Part shown: positions 15,056 to 22,634 of the stretch, piece by piece | Position numbering within the stretch: the first letter of the stretch is position 1 | How the letters are laid out: each line of letters begins with the position of its first letter | NCBI GenBank assembly: GCA_030550695.1 | Contig: JAUQOX010000006.1 | Coordinates: 1-29,540, forward strand | Source of the DNA: Gemmatimonadota bacterium | GTDB taxonomy: Bacteria > Gemmatimonadota > Gemmatimonadetes > Longimicrobiales > Gaopeijiaceae | Direction: 5' to 3' | DNA: 29,540 nucleotides | Notes under the pieces: model-generated | The model's database searches: none | What the model was told of the DNA's origin: nothing | Seen by the model: only the letters and a program-made list of their open reading frames with translations | Translations under genes and position numbers: made by a program

Positions 15056-16300
15056 ATGGCCCAGGCAACGGTGGTCAGGCCGGACCGGAAGTTCTTGGAA
15101 GAGATCGTTGCCGCAGGTGGCGGCGATCTGAAGAAGTGCTTCCAATGCGCTACCTGCTCGGTGGTGTGCGGGCTGTCGGACGCCGGAAGTCCTTTTCCCA
15201 GAAAGGAAATGCTCTGGGCCCAATGGGGTCTCAAGGACCGCCTGTTGAGCGATCCTGACGTGTGGCTTTGCCACCAGTGCAACGATTGCTCCATCCGCTG
15301 CCCCCGAGGCGCCCGCCCCGGCGACGTCTTGGCCGCAGTTCGGCAGAAAGTGATCCAACATTTTGCTTTCCCCTCCGCGATGGGGCGCTGGGTGAACTCG
15401 CCCCGGGCGCTTCCGTTGGTGCTGGTGCTGCTGCCGGTGGTGCTACTGGCAGGAGCCCTAGGCATCCGCGGCCCCGTGGAGGCGGCCGTAGGGTACGTGG
15501 ATCCCCACGGGCACGAATTCTATGCCCATTTCTTTCCCCATTGGCTCCTCATCGTGTTCTATTCCAGCCTGACCCTGCTGACCTTTGCGGGTCTGCTGGT
15601 GGGGCTGGTGCGGTTCTGGAAGGGGATGCAAGGGATGGATCGGGCTCTGGGGAGCCGGACCGTTCGGACAAGTTTCTGGACTGCCGCCTGGGGTGCCCTG
15701 AAAGAGGTCTTCACCCATGTCCGCTTCGGCAAGTGCACCGATCAGGCTGCCCGGCGGACGAACCATCTGTTGGCCTTCTACGGATTCGTAGCCCTCTTCG
15801 TGGTAACGCTGTGGGCCACCGCCGATCTCTATCTGTGGCCCCATGTTCTGGGCGATGCCTTCCCCCAATACCCCTTCGGCCTTCTCCACCCCATGAAGAT
15901 CTTGGCAAACCTGGGAGGCGTTCTGTTGGTGGTGGGCACCTTCCGGGCCATGATGGCCAGATGGAAGGCGCCCCAGGACGGTAGGCATCGGAGCACCTCG
16001 TTCGACTGGGTCTTCCTCTGGCTGTTGTTCGCCGTGGGGGTCACCGGCTTCGTGGTGGAAATTTTCCGCTTCCTGGCTGAAGCCCGCTATGGCGACACCG
16101 CCTACGCCAGCCCCATGGCACCGCCGGCTTATGCGTTCTATTTCATCCACCTGGTAGCCGTCTTCGGTCTCCTGGTGTATTTGCCGTATTCCAAATTCGC
16201 CCACCTGTGGTACCGCCTGGTGGCCATGATCTATGCGCATCAGACAGGCCGAAACGACGGGGTCAGGCCCCGGGAAAGGACAGTCACAGGCACCGCTTGA
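15056..16300 (+). CDS. qmoC: Quinone-interacting membrane-bound oxidoreductase subunit C
   Basis: A 414-residue fusion of an HdrC-like iron-sulfur domain and an HdrE-like heme b membrane domain; it anchors QmoABC and reacts with menaquinol. The N-terminus has two [4Fe-4S] sites: C28, C31, C34, C38 (CFQCATCSVVC) and C72, C75, C78, C82 (CHQCNDCSIRC). About six hydrophobic helices follow from residue 120, with histidines such as those in HEFYAHFFPHW and FIHLVAVFGLLVYLPYSKFAHLWYR suited to heme b ligation. ATG 15056 is chosen over GTG 15047 because GAGGTGAGGAG serves as its ribosome site. An 80-base gap to sat follows. Family assignment is secure. Confidence 0.95.
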   Translation: MAQATVVRPDRKFLEEIVAAGGGDLKKCFQCATCSVVCGLSDAGSPFPRKEMLWAQWGLKDRLLSDPDVWLCHQCNDCSIRCPRGARPGDVLAAVRQKVIQHFAFPSAMGRWVNSPRALPLVLVLLPVVLLAGALGIRGPVEAAVGYVDPHGHEFYAHFFPHWLLIVFYSSLTLLTFAGLLVGLVRFWKGMQGMDRALGSRTVRTSFWTAAWGALKEVFTHVRFGKCTDQAARRTNHLLAFYGFVALFVVTLWATADLYLWPHVLGDAFPQYPFGLLHPMKILANLGGVLLVVGTFRAMMARWKAPQDGRHRSTSFDWVFLWLLFAVGVTGFVVEIFRFLAEARYGDTAYASPMAPPAYAFYFIHLVAVFGLLVYLPYSKFAHLWYRLVAMIYAHQTGRNDGVRPRERTVTGTA

Positions 16301-16379
16301 AGGAAAGGCGAGGCGCCCGAGCCCTGCGCCTCCACACCGCTCACGCGCCGAGGATGTCGGCCGGAACGAGGAAGGAACC

Positions 16380-17648
16380 ATGTCCCAACTGGTGAAACCC
16401 CATGGCAAGGAGCAGGTCCTTAAGCCTCTCCTTCTCCAGGGCAAGGAGTTGGAGGAGGCCAAGAAGAAGGCGGCTACCCTGAAGAAGATTCCCATCACTT
16501 CCAGGGAAACCGGCGACGTGATCATGATGGGGATCGGCGGGTTTACCCCTCTTCGCGGTTTCATGGGTTACGACGACTGGAAGGGCTGTGTCACCGACAT
16601 GTTCATGTCCGACGGCACCTTCTGGCCTATCCCCATCACCGTGTCCGCCTCCAAAGCCGACGCCGACAGCCTCGCCAAGGGAGAGGAGGTGACCCTGGTG
16701 GACGAGGAGACCGGCGAGTTCATGGCCATCATGACGGTGGAAGAAAAGTACACCATCGACAAGGAGCTGGAGTGCAAGGAGGTGTTCCGCACCACGGACA
16801 CCGAGCACCCCGGGGTCAAGATGGTCATGGCCCAGCGCGAGGTGAACCTGGGCGGACCGGTGCAGGTGTTGAGCGAGCTGGACTTCCCCACCACCTTCGC
16901 CGGGATCTATCAGCGGCCGGCGGAGGCCCGGGCCATCTTCGAGGAGCGGGGCTGGAGCACGGTGGCGGCCCTGCAGCTCCGCAACCCCATGCACAACTCC
17001 CACGCGTACCTGGCCAAGATTGCCATCGAGGTCTTGGACGGGGTGTACGTGCACCAGCTTTTGGGCGCCCTCAAACCGGGCGACATCCCGGCCGACGTGC
17101 GGGTGAAGTGCATCGACGCCCTGGTTCAGAACTACTTCGTCCCCGAGCGCGTGGTGCAGGGCGGCTATCCTCTGGACATGCGCTACGGCGGCCCCCGGGA
17201 GGCCCTCCTCCATGCCCTCTTCCGGCAGAACTACGGCTGCTCCCACCTCATCGTGGGACGGGACCACGCCGGGGTGGGAGACTACTATGGTCCCTTCGAC
17301 GCCCAGAAGATCTTCGACGAGATCCCCAAGGGCGCTCTCCTCACTCAACCCCTCAAGCTGGACTGGACCTTCTACTGCTACAAGTGCGGCGAGATGGCCT
17401 CCATGAAGACCTGCCCCCACAAGGAGAAGGCCGTCCTCGACGAAAACGGAAACTACGTCTCCGGCGACCGCCTCCTCCTTTCGGGGACCATGCTCCGAAA
17501 GCTCCTGTCCGAGGGGAAGAACGTTCCCAAGGAGTTCAGCAAGCCTGAAGTCGTGGCCATTCTGCGGGAATACTATGCTTCGCTGGAGGAGAAGGTGGAG
17601 GTGAAACTGCACGGGATGGCCACCGGAGACGCGGCCAAGAAAGGCTGA
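16380..17648 (+). CDS. sat: Sulfate adenylyltransferase (ATP sulfurylase)
   Basis: A 422-residue cytosolic homo-oligomeric enzyme that makes APS and pyrophosphate from ATP and sulfate, the entry step of sulfate reduction. The catalytic motif QLRNPMHNSH is at 199-208, GGYPLDMRYGGPREA at about 261-275 and GRDHAG at 293-298. A zinc site typical of bacterial dissimilatory Sat is seen in CYKC...CPH (C333, C336, C345, H347). There is no APS kinase domain, as expected for a dissimilatory enzyme. ATG 16380 follows GAGGAAGG; an upstream in-frame extension overlaps qmoC and lacks homology. In many sulfate reducers sat leads the apr-qmo genes; here it follows them. A perfect hairpin lies downstream. Confidence 0.97.
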   Translation: MSQLVKPHGKEQVLKPLLLQGKELEEAKKKAATLKKIPITSRETGDVIMMGIGGFTPLRGFMGYDDWKGCVTDMFMSDGTFWPIPITVSASKADADSLAKGEEVTLVDEETGEFMAIMTVEEKYTIDKELECKEVFRTTDTEHPGVKMVMAQREVNLGGPVQVLSELDFPTTFAGIYQRPAEARAIFEERGWSTVAALQLRNPMHNSHAYLAKIAIEVLDGVYVHQLLGALKPGDIPADVRVKCIDALVQNYFVPERVVQGGYPLDMRYGGPREALLHALFRQNYGCSHLIVGRDHAGVGDYYGPFDAQKIFDEIPKGALLTQPLKLDWTFYCYKCGEMASMKTCPHKEKAVLDENGNYVSGDRLLLSGTMLRKLLSEGKNVPKEFSKPEVVAILREYYASLEEKVEVKLHGMATGDAAKKG

Positions 17649-17666
17649 GACACGCATCCACCGCCC

Positions 17667-17689
17667 CGGGGGGTGTGCAACACCCCCCG
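17667..17689. terminator. Perfect 10-bp hairpin after sat
   Basis: CGGGGGGTGT (17667-17676) and ACACCCCCCG (17680-17689) pair around the loop GCA. It begins 18 bases after the sat stop and no U-tract follows. A smaller CGCCC/GGGCG stem lies just before dsrC. Likely a processing, stability or partial termination element between sat and dsrC. Confidence 0.6.
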
Positions 17690-17733
17690 AACCACCACGC
17701 GCCCCCATGGGCGGAGACGACGGGAGGAACACC

Positions 17734-18051
17734 ATGGAGATCGTAACGCTCGGCGGCAAGCAGATCGAAATCGACGAGGACGGGTTCATCCAGGATCCCG
17801 ATGCCTGGGACGAAGCCGTGGCCCGCGATCTGGCCAAGACCGAGGGGATTGAAGAGATGACGGAGGACCATTGGAAGGTGGTGAACTACCTCCGGCAATA
17901 CTACCTGGAATACAACATGGCTCCCATGATCCGGAAGCTGTGCAAACAGACGGGATTCTCGTTGAAGGAGATCTACGATCTGTTCCCCAGCGGCCCGGCC
18001 AAGGGAGCCTGCAAGGTGGCGGGTCTGCCCAAACCTACGGGCTGCGTCTGA
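17734..18051 (+). CDS. dsrC: DsrC, sulfur-carrying co-substrate of DsrAB
   Basis: A 105-residue cytosolic protein that accepts the sulfite sulfur from DsrAB as a trisulfide between its two C-terminal cysteines and is then reduced by DsrMKJOP. Both functional cysteines are present in KGACKVAGLPKPTGCV: C93 and the penultimate C104, ten residues apart. This marks true DsrC rather than a TusE or regulatory homologue. The helical segment DHWKVVNYLRQYYLEYNMAPMIRKL is characteristic. The ATG at 17734 follows GGGAGGA; an upstream in-frame ATG at 17707 lacks homology. Many sulfate reducers keep dsrC away from other dsr genes, while here it lies between sat and dsrM, flanked by hairpins on both sides. 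Confidence 0.97.
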   Translation: MEIVTLGGKQIEIDEDGFIQDPDAWDEAVARDLAKTEGIEEMTEDHWKVVNYLRQYYLEYNMAPMIRKLCKQTGFSLKEIYDLFPSGPAKGACKVAGLPKPTGCV

Positions 18052-18057
18052 AGGGTG

Positions 18058-18091
18058 CCCGGTGCTCCTCCTTTACGGTGGGGGCACCGGG
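18058..18091. terminator. Stem-loop after dsrC
   Basis: CCCGGTGC (18058-18065) pairs with GCACCGGG (18084-18091), extended inward by wobble and C:G pairs. It starts seven bases after the dsrC stop. An A run, not a T run, follows. A smaller CGGGT/ACCCG hairpin lies at about 18120. These may keep dsrC mRNA abundant relative to the downstream membrane genes. Confidence 0.55.
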
Positions 18092-18184
18092 GCCGAAAAA
18101 AAGCAAGGAACGGCGGTCCACGGGTCCGAAACCCGACAAAACGGTACCCGCGGGCCCTCGGATCTCGACAACACAGGGAGTTCG

Positions 18185-18766
18185 ATGATCGTCCAGCTCC
18201 TCAGGGAACGGCAAGGGGAAATTGCGCAACGCTGGACAAGGGCTCTGCTGGCTACCTATCCGGCCGATGCTGCGGCCCTTTTCGAAAGGGAACAGGATCC
18301 CTTTGCCAACCCCGTGGGCCGCACCATCCGGGAAGGGACGGCGGAGCTCTTGCAAGCCATCCTGAACGGGATGGACCCCCACGCCCTGCGCCGGAGCCTC
18401 GACCTTATGCTGCGAGTCCGGGCCGTGCAGCAGTTCTCGCCTTCCCAGGCGGTGGGGTTCGTCTTTGCCCTCAAGCCCATCCTTCGGGCGGTGATCCCCG
18501 AAGCTCGGTCCGACACAGAGCTGGCCGAGGCCTTGTCGGAACTTGATGACAAGGTGGACCAGGTGGCCCTGCTGGCCTTCGACGTGTACTCGGAGTGCCG
18601 GGAAGAGATCAGCCGCCTGCGGGTCGCCGAGGTGAAACGGCAGGTGGCGTGGGTGATGGAGCAGCTCCAGAAAAGATCCCGGAGGGCGGGCCTCGAGCCC
18701 GGGGGAAGGGCCGGGGAGGACCTGCGCCGGGAGGAACTACCAGGACCAGGAGGCGAGGCTCCATGA
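18185..18766 (+). CDS. RsbRD N-terminal-domain-like protein upstream of dsrM
   Basis: A 193-residue, mainly helical protein. Residues about 5-150 resemble the RsbRD_N sensor domain (RsbT co-antagonist N-terminal, globin-like helical bundle): a start of the form IVQLLRERQGEIAQRWTRALLATYP, and later DPFANPVGRTIREG and FSPSQAVGFVFALKPILR. It lacks the STAS domain of stressosome RsbR. A predicted coiled coil lies at about 150-180 and a Gly/Pro-rich tail at the end. ATG 18185 follows GGGAG. Its stop overlaps the dsrM ATG (ATGA), so the two are made together, which argues for a role with DsrMKJOP, perhaps as sensor or assembly aid. Function is not established. Confidence 0.7.
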   Translation: MIVQLLRERQGEIAQRWTRALLATYPADAAALFEREQDPFANPVGRTIREGTAELLQAILNGMDPHALRRSLDLMLRVRAVQQFSPSQAVGFVFALKPILRAVIPEARSDTELAEALSELDDKVDQVALLAFDVYSECREEISRLRVAEVKRQVAWVMEQLQKRSRRAGLEPGGRAGEDLRREELPGPGGEAP

Positions 18767-19764
18767 ACGTGTTGGTGGCCCTGGGGGCCGCAGTGGGCGT
18801 CTTTGCCGCAGGGATGGCCGGAGGTGCCTTGGGCTTGGGATGGCTCTTCGGGGTGGTGATTCCCGGTTTGGCTCTCCTCGTTTTCCTGGGCGGACTCGCG
18901 GTCAAGGTGTGGGATTGGGTGAGCACTCCCGTGCCGTTTCGCATTCCCACCACCTGCGGCCAGCAGACTTCCCTCGACTGGATCAAGCCGAACAAGCTGG
19001 AAAATCCCCACACGGGGATCCAGGCCCTGGGGCGCATGGCCCTGGAGGTCCTCTGCTTCCGGTCCCTGCTGCGGAACACCAAGGCGGAGATGGTCCAAGG
19101 GCGGCGTCTGGCCTACCGGACCTCGCTGGGCCTGTGGCTGGGGGCCATGCTCATGCACTGGTCGCTCCTGGTCATTCTCATCCGTCACCTGCGCCTCATG
19201 ACCAACCCGGTGCCGGCTTTCGTTTCTTTCCTGGAAGCTGCCGACGGGTTCCTGGAAATCGGCCTGCCGGCGGTGTTCGTCACCACGGTGACCTTTCTGG
19301 CCGGCGTTACCTACCTGCTGGCGCGACGTTTCACCAACCCGCAGGTAAGGTACATCTCCTTGGCAGGAGACTATTTCCCCCTGTTCCTGCTCTTGGGAAT
19401 CGGTTTGAGCGGCGTGTGGATGCGACACTTCGGAAAAGTGGACATCGCCGCCATCAAGGAGCTGATGCTCAGCCTCTTCCACTTCTCGCCCGCTGTGCCT
19501 GAAGGCATCAGTCCTGTTTTTTACGGGCATCTCTTCCTGGCTTCGGTACTCCTGGCCTATATCCCCTTCAGCAAGATCGCCCACATGGCGGGAATCTTTT
19601 TGAGCCCTACCAGGAACCTGGCCAACAACAATCGGGCCGTCCGCCACGTGAACCCTTGGGACTACCCGGTCAAGGTGCATACCTACGAGGAATACGAAGA
19701 AGAACTGCGGGACAAGATGGTGGCCGCCGGCCTCCCGGTAGAGAAGCCGCTGGAGAAGGAATAG
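18763..19764 (+). CDS. dsrM: DsrM, heme b membrane subunit of DsrMKJOP
   Basis: A 333-residue NarI-like membrane protein, carrying heme b and exchanging electrons with menaquinone on behalf of DsrK. Two helices fill residues 1-50 and several more span about 120-285. The stretch STPVPFRIPTTCGQQTSLDWIKPNKLENP after the first helices is characteristic of DsrM. Histidines in MLMHWSLLVILIRHLRL and PFSKIAHMAGIFLSPTRNL are likely heme ligands. The C-terminal tail is cytosolic and acidic. The ATG overlaps the previous stop and follows AGGAGG. DsrK starts four bases after its stop. The match to DsrM is strong. Confidence 0.95.
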   Translation: MNVLVALGAAVGVFAAGMAGGALGLGWLFGVVIPGLALLVFLGGLAVKVWDWVSTPVPFRIPTTCGQQTSLDWIKPNKLENPHTGIQALGRMALEVLCFRSLLRNTKAEMVQGRRLAYRTSLGLWLGAMLMHWSLLVILIRHLRLMTNPVPAFVSFLEAADGFLEIGLPAVFVTTVTFLAGVTYLLARRFTNPQVRYISLAGDYFPLFLLLGIGLSGVWMRHFGKVDIAAIKELMLSLFHFSPAVPEGISPVFYGHLFLASVLLAYIPFSKIAHMAGIFLSPTRNLANNNRAVRHVNPWDYPVKVHTYEEYEEELRDKMVAAGLPVEKPLEKE

Positions 19765-19768
19765 CCCC

Positions 19769-21436
19769 ATGTCGAAATTCGACGAAGCGAGCCATTACCG
19801 TCAGGAGGATCTCCTCAAGATCGACTGGCGTCCCCCCAAGACGCCCTGGATGAAGACCCCCGTGGACTTCCGCCCGGGAACCTACATCTACCCCGGCAAA
19901 GCCAAGAACTTGAAGGTCCTGGATCTTCCCAACCCCCGCGACTGGTCGGTGGAGGACCAGGACTGGAAGCTCCCGGAAGACTGGAAGAAGCGGGTCCTGG
20001 ACGGCATGGCGGACCGCCTGAGCAAGTACCGCTCCTTCAAGGTGTTCATGGACACTTGCGTCCGTTGCGGTGCCTGCGCCGACAAGTGTCACTTCTTTTT
20101 GGGGAGTGGAGACCCCAAGAACATGCCGGTTTTGCGCGCCGAGCTGCTCCGGGCCGTCTATCGGAAGGATTTCACCGCCCTGGGCAAGATATTCGGCGAG
20201 CTGGCAGGCGCCCGGGAACTCACCACGGACGTCATCAAGGAGTGGTTCTATTACTTCTACCAGTGCACGGAGTGCCGCCGCTGCTCCGTGTTCTGCCCCT
20301 ACGGGATCGACACCGCCGAAATCACCATGATGGGGCGGGAGCTTCTGGGTCTTTTGGGGATCTACGTGAACTGGGTCATCGAGCCCGTGGCCAACTGCTA
20401 CCGCTTCGGCAACCACCTGGCTATCCAGCCCCACGGGTTTGTGGACACCCTGGAGTTCATGGCCGACGACATCGAAGACGTGACGGGGATCCGGGTGGAC
20501 ATTCCCATCAACCGCAAGGGCGCCGAGATCCTCTTTGTCACCCCCTCCGGCGATCTGGTGGCCGACCCCGGGATCTACACCTGCATGGGTTACCTGTTGC
20601 TCTTCCATGAGCTGGGGCTGGACTACACCTGGAGCACCTACGCTTCCGACGGAGGGAACTTCGGACTCTTCACCTCGGCGGAAGCCATGAAGAGGCTGAA
20701 CGCCAAGATCTACGCCGAAGCCAAACGCTTGAAGGTGAAGTGGATCCTGGGAGGCGAGTGCGGCCACATGTGGCGGGTGATCCACCAGTACATGGACACC
20801 CTGAACGGGCCCGCCGATTTCCTGGAGGTGCCCCGCTCTCCCATAACGGGGACGGTGTTCAAGCACGCTCGCTCCACCAAGATGATCCACCTCATGGAAT
20901 TCGTCGCCGACCTCATCCGGCACAACAAGCTCAAGCTGGACAAGTCCCGCAACGATCACCTGCGGGTGACCTTCCACGATTCCTGCAACCCGTCCCGGGC
21001 CATGGGCATCTTCGAAGAGCCCCGCTACGTGATCCGGAGCGTGTGCAACCATTTCTACGAGATGCCCGACAACACCATCCGGGAGCAGACCTTCTGTTGC
21101 GGGGGCGGGGCCGGTTTGGGGACGGACGAGAACATGGAGATGCGTTTGCGGGGAGGACTCCCCCGGGGAAGCGCCCTCCGGCACGTCCAGGAGAAGTATG
21201 GGGTCAACATGATGGCGGCCATGTGCGCCATCGACCGGGCCACCTTGGTGACGGTAGCCGACTATTGGGCGCCCGGCGTGAAGATCACCGGCATTACCGA
21301 GCTGGTGGCCAACGCCATGGTCTTTACCGGTGAAAAGCGGCGTACCCGCAACCTCCGGGGCGAGCCCATCCCGGGTATGGAGCTGGAAGAGTCCGAGACA
21401 ACCACCGTGGAGCAAGGAGCCGCCATCCATGGGTGA
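19769..21436 (+). CDS. dsrK: DsrK, HdrD-like catalytic iron-sulfur subunit
   Basis: A 555-residue cytosolic subunit thought to reduce the DsrC trisulfide. Two [4Fe-4S] sites are visible: C97, C100, C103, C107 (CVRCGACADKC) and C166, C169, C172, C176 (CTECRRCSVFC). The C-terminal half has the HdrD/CCG-type features for the special catalytic cluster: GGECGHMW, HDSCNPSRAMG, FCCGGGAG and a later MCAID. Length is normal for DsrK. The ATG follows AAGGAA from the end of dsrM. The dsrJ start codon overlaps its last codons, so translation is coupled. Identification is secure. Confidence 0.96.
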   Translation: MSKFDEASHYRQEDLLKIDWRPPKTPWMKTPVDFRPGTYIYPGKAKNLKVLDLPNPRDWSVEDQDWKLPEDWKKRVLDGMADRLSKYRSFKVFMDTCVRCGACADKCHFFLGSGDPKNMPVLRAELLRAVYRKDFTALGKIFGELAGARELTTDVIKEWFYYFYQCTECRRCSVFCPYGIDTAEITMMGRELLGLLGIYVNWVIEPVANCYRFGNHLAIQPHGFVDTLEFMADDIEDVTGIRVDIPINRKGAEILFVTPSGDLVADPGIYTCMGYLLLFHELGLDYTWSTYASDGGNFGLFTSAEAMKRLNAKIYAEAKRLKVKWILGGECGHMWRVIHQYMDTLNGPADFLEVPRSPITGTVFKHARSTKMIHLMEFVADLIRHNKLKLDKSRNDHLRVTFHDSCNPSRAMGIFEEPRYVIRSVCNHFYEMPDNTIREQTFCCGGGAGLGTDENMEMRLRGGLPRGSALRHVQEKYGVNMMAAMCAIDRATLVTVADYWAPGVKITGITELVANAMVFTGEKRRTRNLRGEPIPGMELEESETTTVEQGAAIHG

Positions 21437-21821
21437 CCGCGGAAAAGCCCTCGTCGGTCTCGGCGTTTTTATCCTGTTGGTCACCTTCCCCCTTTGGGGT
21501 CGGTTGGCCGGCGGACAGCCGGTTCCCGGCCGGGACGATCTGGTCTACCCCGACCCCGCCAAGGCCACGGACTGCATCGAGGCCCGGGACTGGATGACCG
21601 CCAATCACATGAACCTCCTGAACCGCTGGAGGGACGATCTGGTTCGGCGGGGCGTGACCGAGTACGTGTCCAGCTCGGGGAAACGTTACTACCCCAGCCT
21701 CACCAAGACTTGCCTGGACTGCCACGACGACCGGGACAAGTTCTGCAACCGTTGTCATGACTACGCCCACGTCACCCCCACCTGCTGGGAGTGCCACACC
21801 ACGCCGGGGGGAGGGGCCTGA
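21429..21821 (+). CDS. dsrJ: DsrJ, periplasmic triheme cytochrome c
   Basis: A 130-residue cytochrome with an uncleaved signal anchor (about 6-28) and three heme c motifs: CLDCH (95-99), CNRCH (106-110) and CWECH (119-123). Near residue 49, DCIEARDWMTANHM holds the conserved cysteine known in Allochromatium DsrJ as the unusual distal ligand of one heme, with H60 and M61 nearby. It sits on the outer face of the DsrMKJOP complex. Its ATG lies inside the end of dsrK (eight-base overlap), and dsrO begins three bases after its stop. Size and heme number are as expected. Confidence 0.95.
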   Translation: MGDRGKALVGLGVFILLVTFPLWGRLAGGQPVPGRDDLVYPDPAKATDCIEARDWMTANHMNLLNRWRDDLVRRGVTEYVSSSGKRYYPSLTKTCLDCHDDRDKFCNRCHDYAHVTPTCWECHTTPGGGA

Positions 21822-21824
21822 GCC

Positions 21825-22622
21825 ATGGAGAAAAAGACTCGCCGGGAATTCTTGAAGGAGGCCGGTACAGCGGCGTTGGGCCTGGGATGGGCCCTTCCCC
21901 TGGCCGCTGCCGGCTGTGCCCCGAGGGGGCACAACATTGCGGGGTCCCAGCGCCAGTGGGCCATGGTGGTAGACCTGGAGAAGATCCAGGATCCGGCGGT
22001 GCGGGAGGCGGCCCAAAAGGCGTGCGCCCGGACCCACAACATTCCCCACATTCCGGACCCACAGGAAGAGATCCAGTGGATCCGGGTGGAGTCCTTCGAG
22101 CACGTCTTCGAGGACCAGATCCACGGGGCCATGCCCCCCCACGAGCTGGAGCGGTCGGTCCTGGTGCTTTGCAACCATTGCACCAACCCCCCTTGCGTCC
22201 GGGTATGCCCTACCCAGGCCACCTGGAAACGGGAAAGCGACGGCATCGTCATGATGGACATGCATCGCTGCATCGGGTGCCGTTACTGCATGGCCGCCTG
22301 CCCCTACGGGTCCCGGAGCTTCAATTGGCGGGATCCCCGGCCCTTTATCGAGACCGACGCCGAGGGAAAGTTCCTGTCGGATTTCCCCACCCGGACCCGG
22401 GGGGTGGTGGAAAAATGCAACTTCTGCGCGGAGCGCCTTCGGGACGGACTCGAGCCGGCCTGCGTGGAAGCGGTTCGGGAGGTGCCGGGGGGGGAGGGGG
22501 CGCTGGTCTTCGGTGACCTCACCGATCCCCATTCCGAGGTGAGCCACATCCTCCGGGAAACCCCCTCCAGGGCCCGCAGGGTGACCCTGGGGACGGGACC
22601 CAACGTCTTCTATATCGGCTGA
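21825..22622 (+). CDS. dsrO: DsrO, periplasmic Tat-exported ferredoxin-like subunit
   Basis: A 265-residue iron-sulfur protein, the periplasmic electron-transfer subunit of DsrMKJOP next to DsrP. A twin-arginine signal (TRREFLK, 5-11, then a hydrophobic stretch ending near AAAGC at 27-31) exports it folded; the AAGC could be a weak lipobox. Clusters are seen at C116, C119, C124, C128 and C149, C152, C155, C159. A third set has C198, C201 and C213 in KCNFC...PACVEAV. The position where related NrfC/PsrB proteins often have a fourth cysteine is Val here. The end FGDLTDPHSEVSHIL is typical. The Shine-Dalgarno is a strong G-rich stretch inside dsrJ. Confidence 0.95.
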   Translation: MEKKTRREFLKEAGTAALGLGWALPLAAAGCAPRGHNIAGSQRQWAMVVDLEKIQDPAVREAAQKACARTHNIPHIPDPQEEIQWIRVESFEHVFEDQIHGAMPPHELERSVLVLCNHCTNPPCVRVCPTQATWKRESDGIVMMDMHRCIGCRYCMAACPYGSRSFNWRDPRPFIETDAEGKFLSDFPTRTRGVVEKCNFCAERLRDGLEPACVEAVREVPGGEGALVFGDLTDPHSEVSHILRETPSRARRVTLGTGPNVFYIG

Positions 22623-22634
22623 CGAGGGGGAGCC

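Noticed and set aside
12775..15465. An 896-codon minus-strand open frame opposite qmoB and qmoC
   Set aside because: Same antisense effect; the plus strand is fully explained by qmoB and qmoC with intact cofactor motifs.
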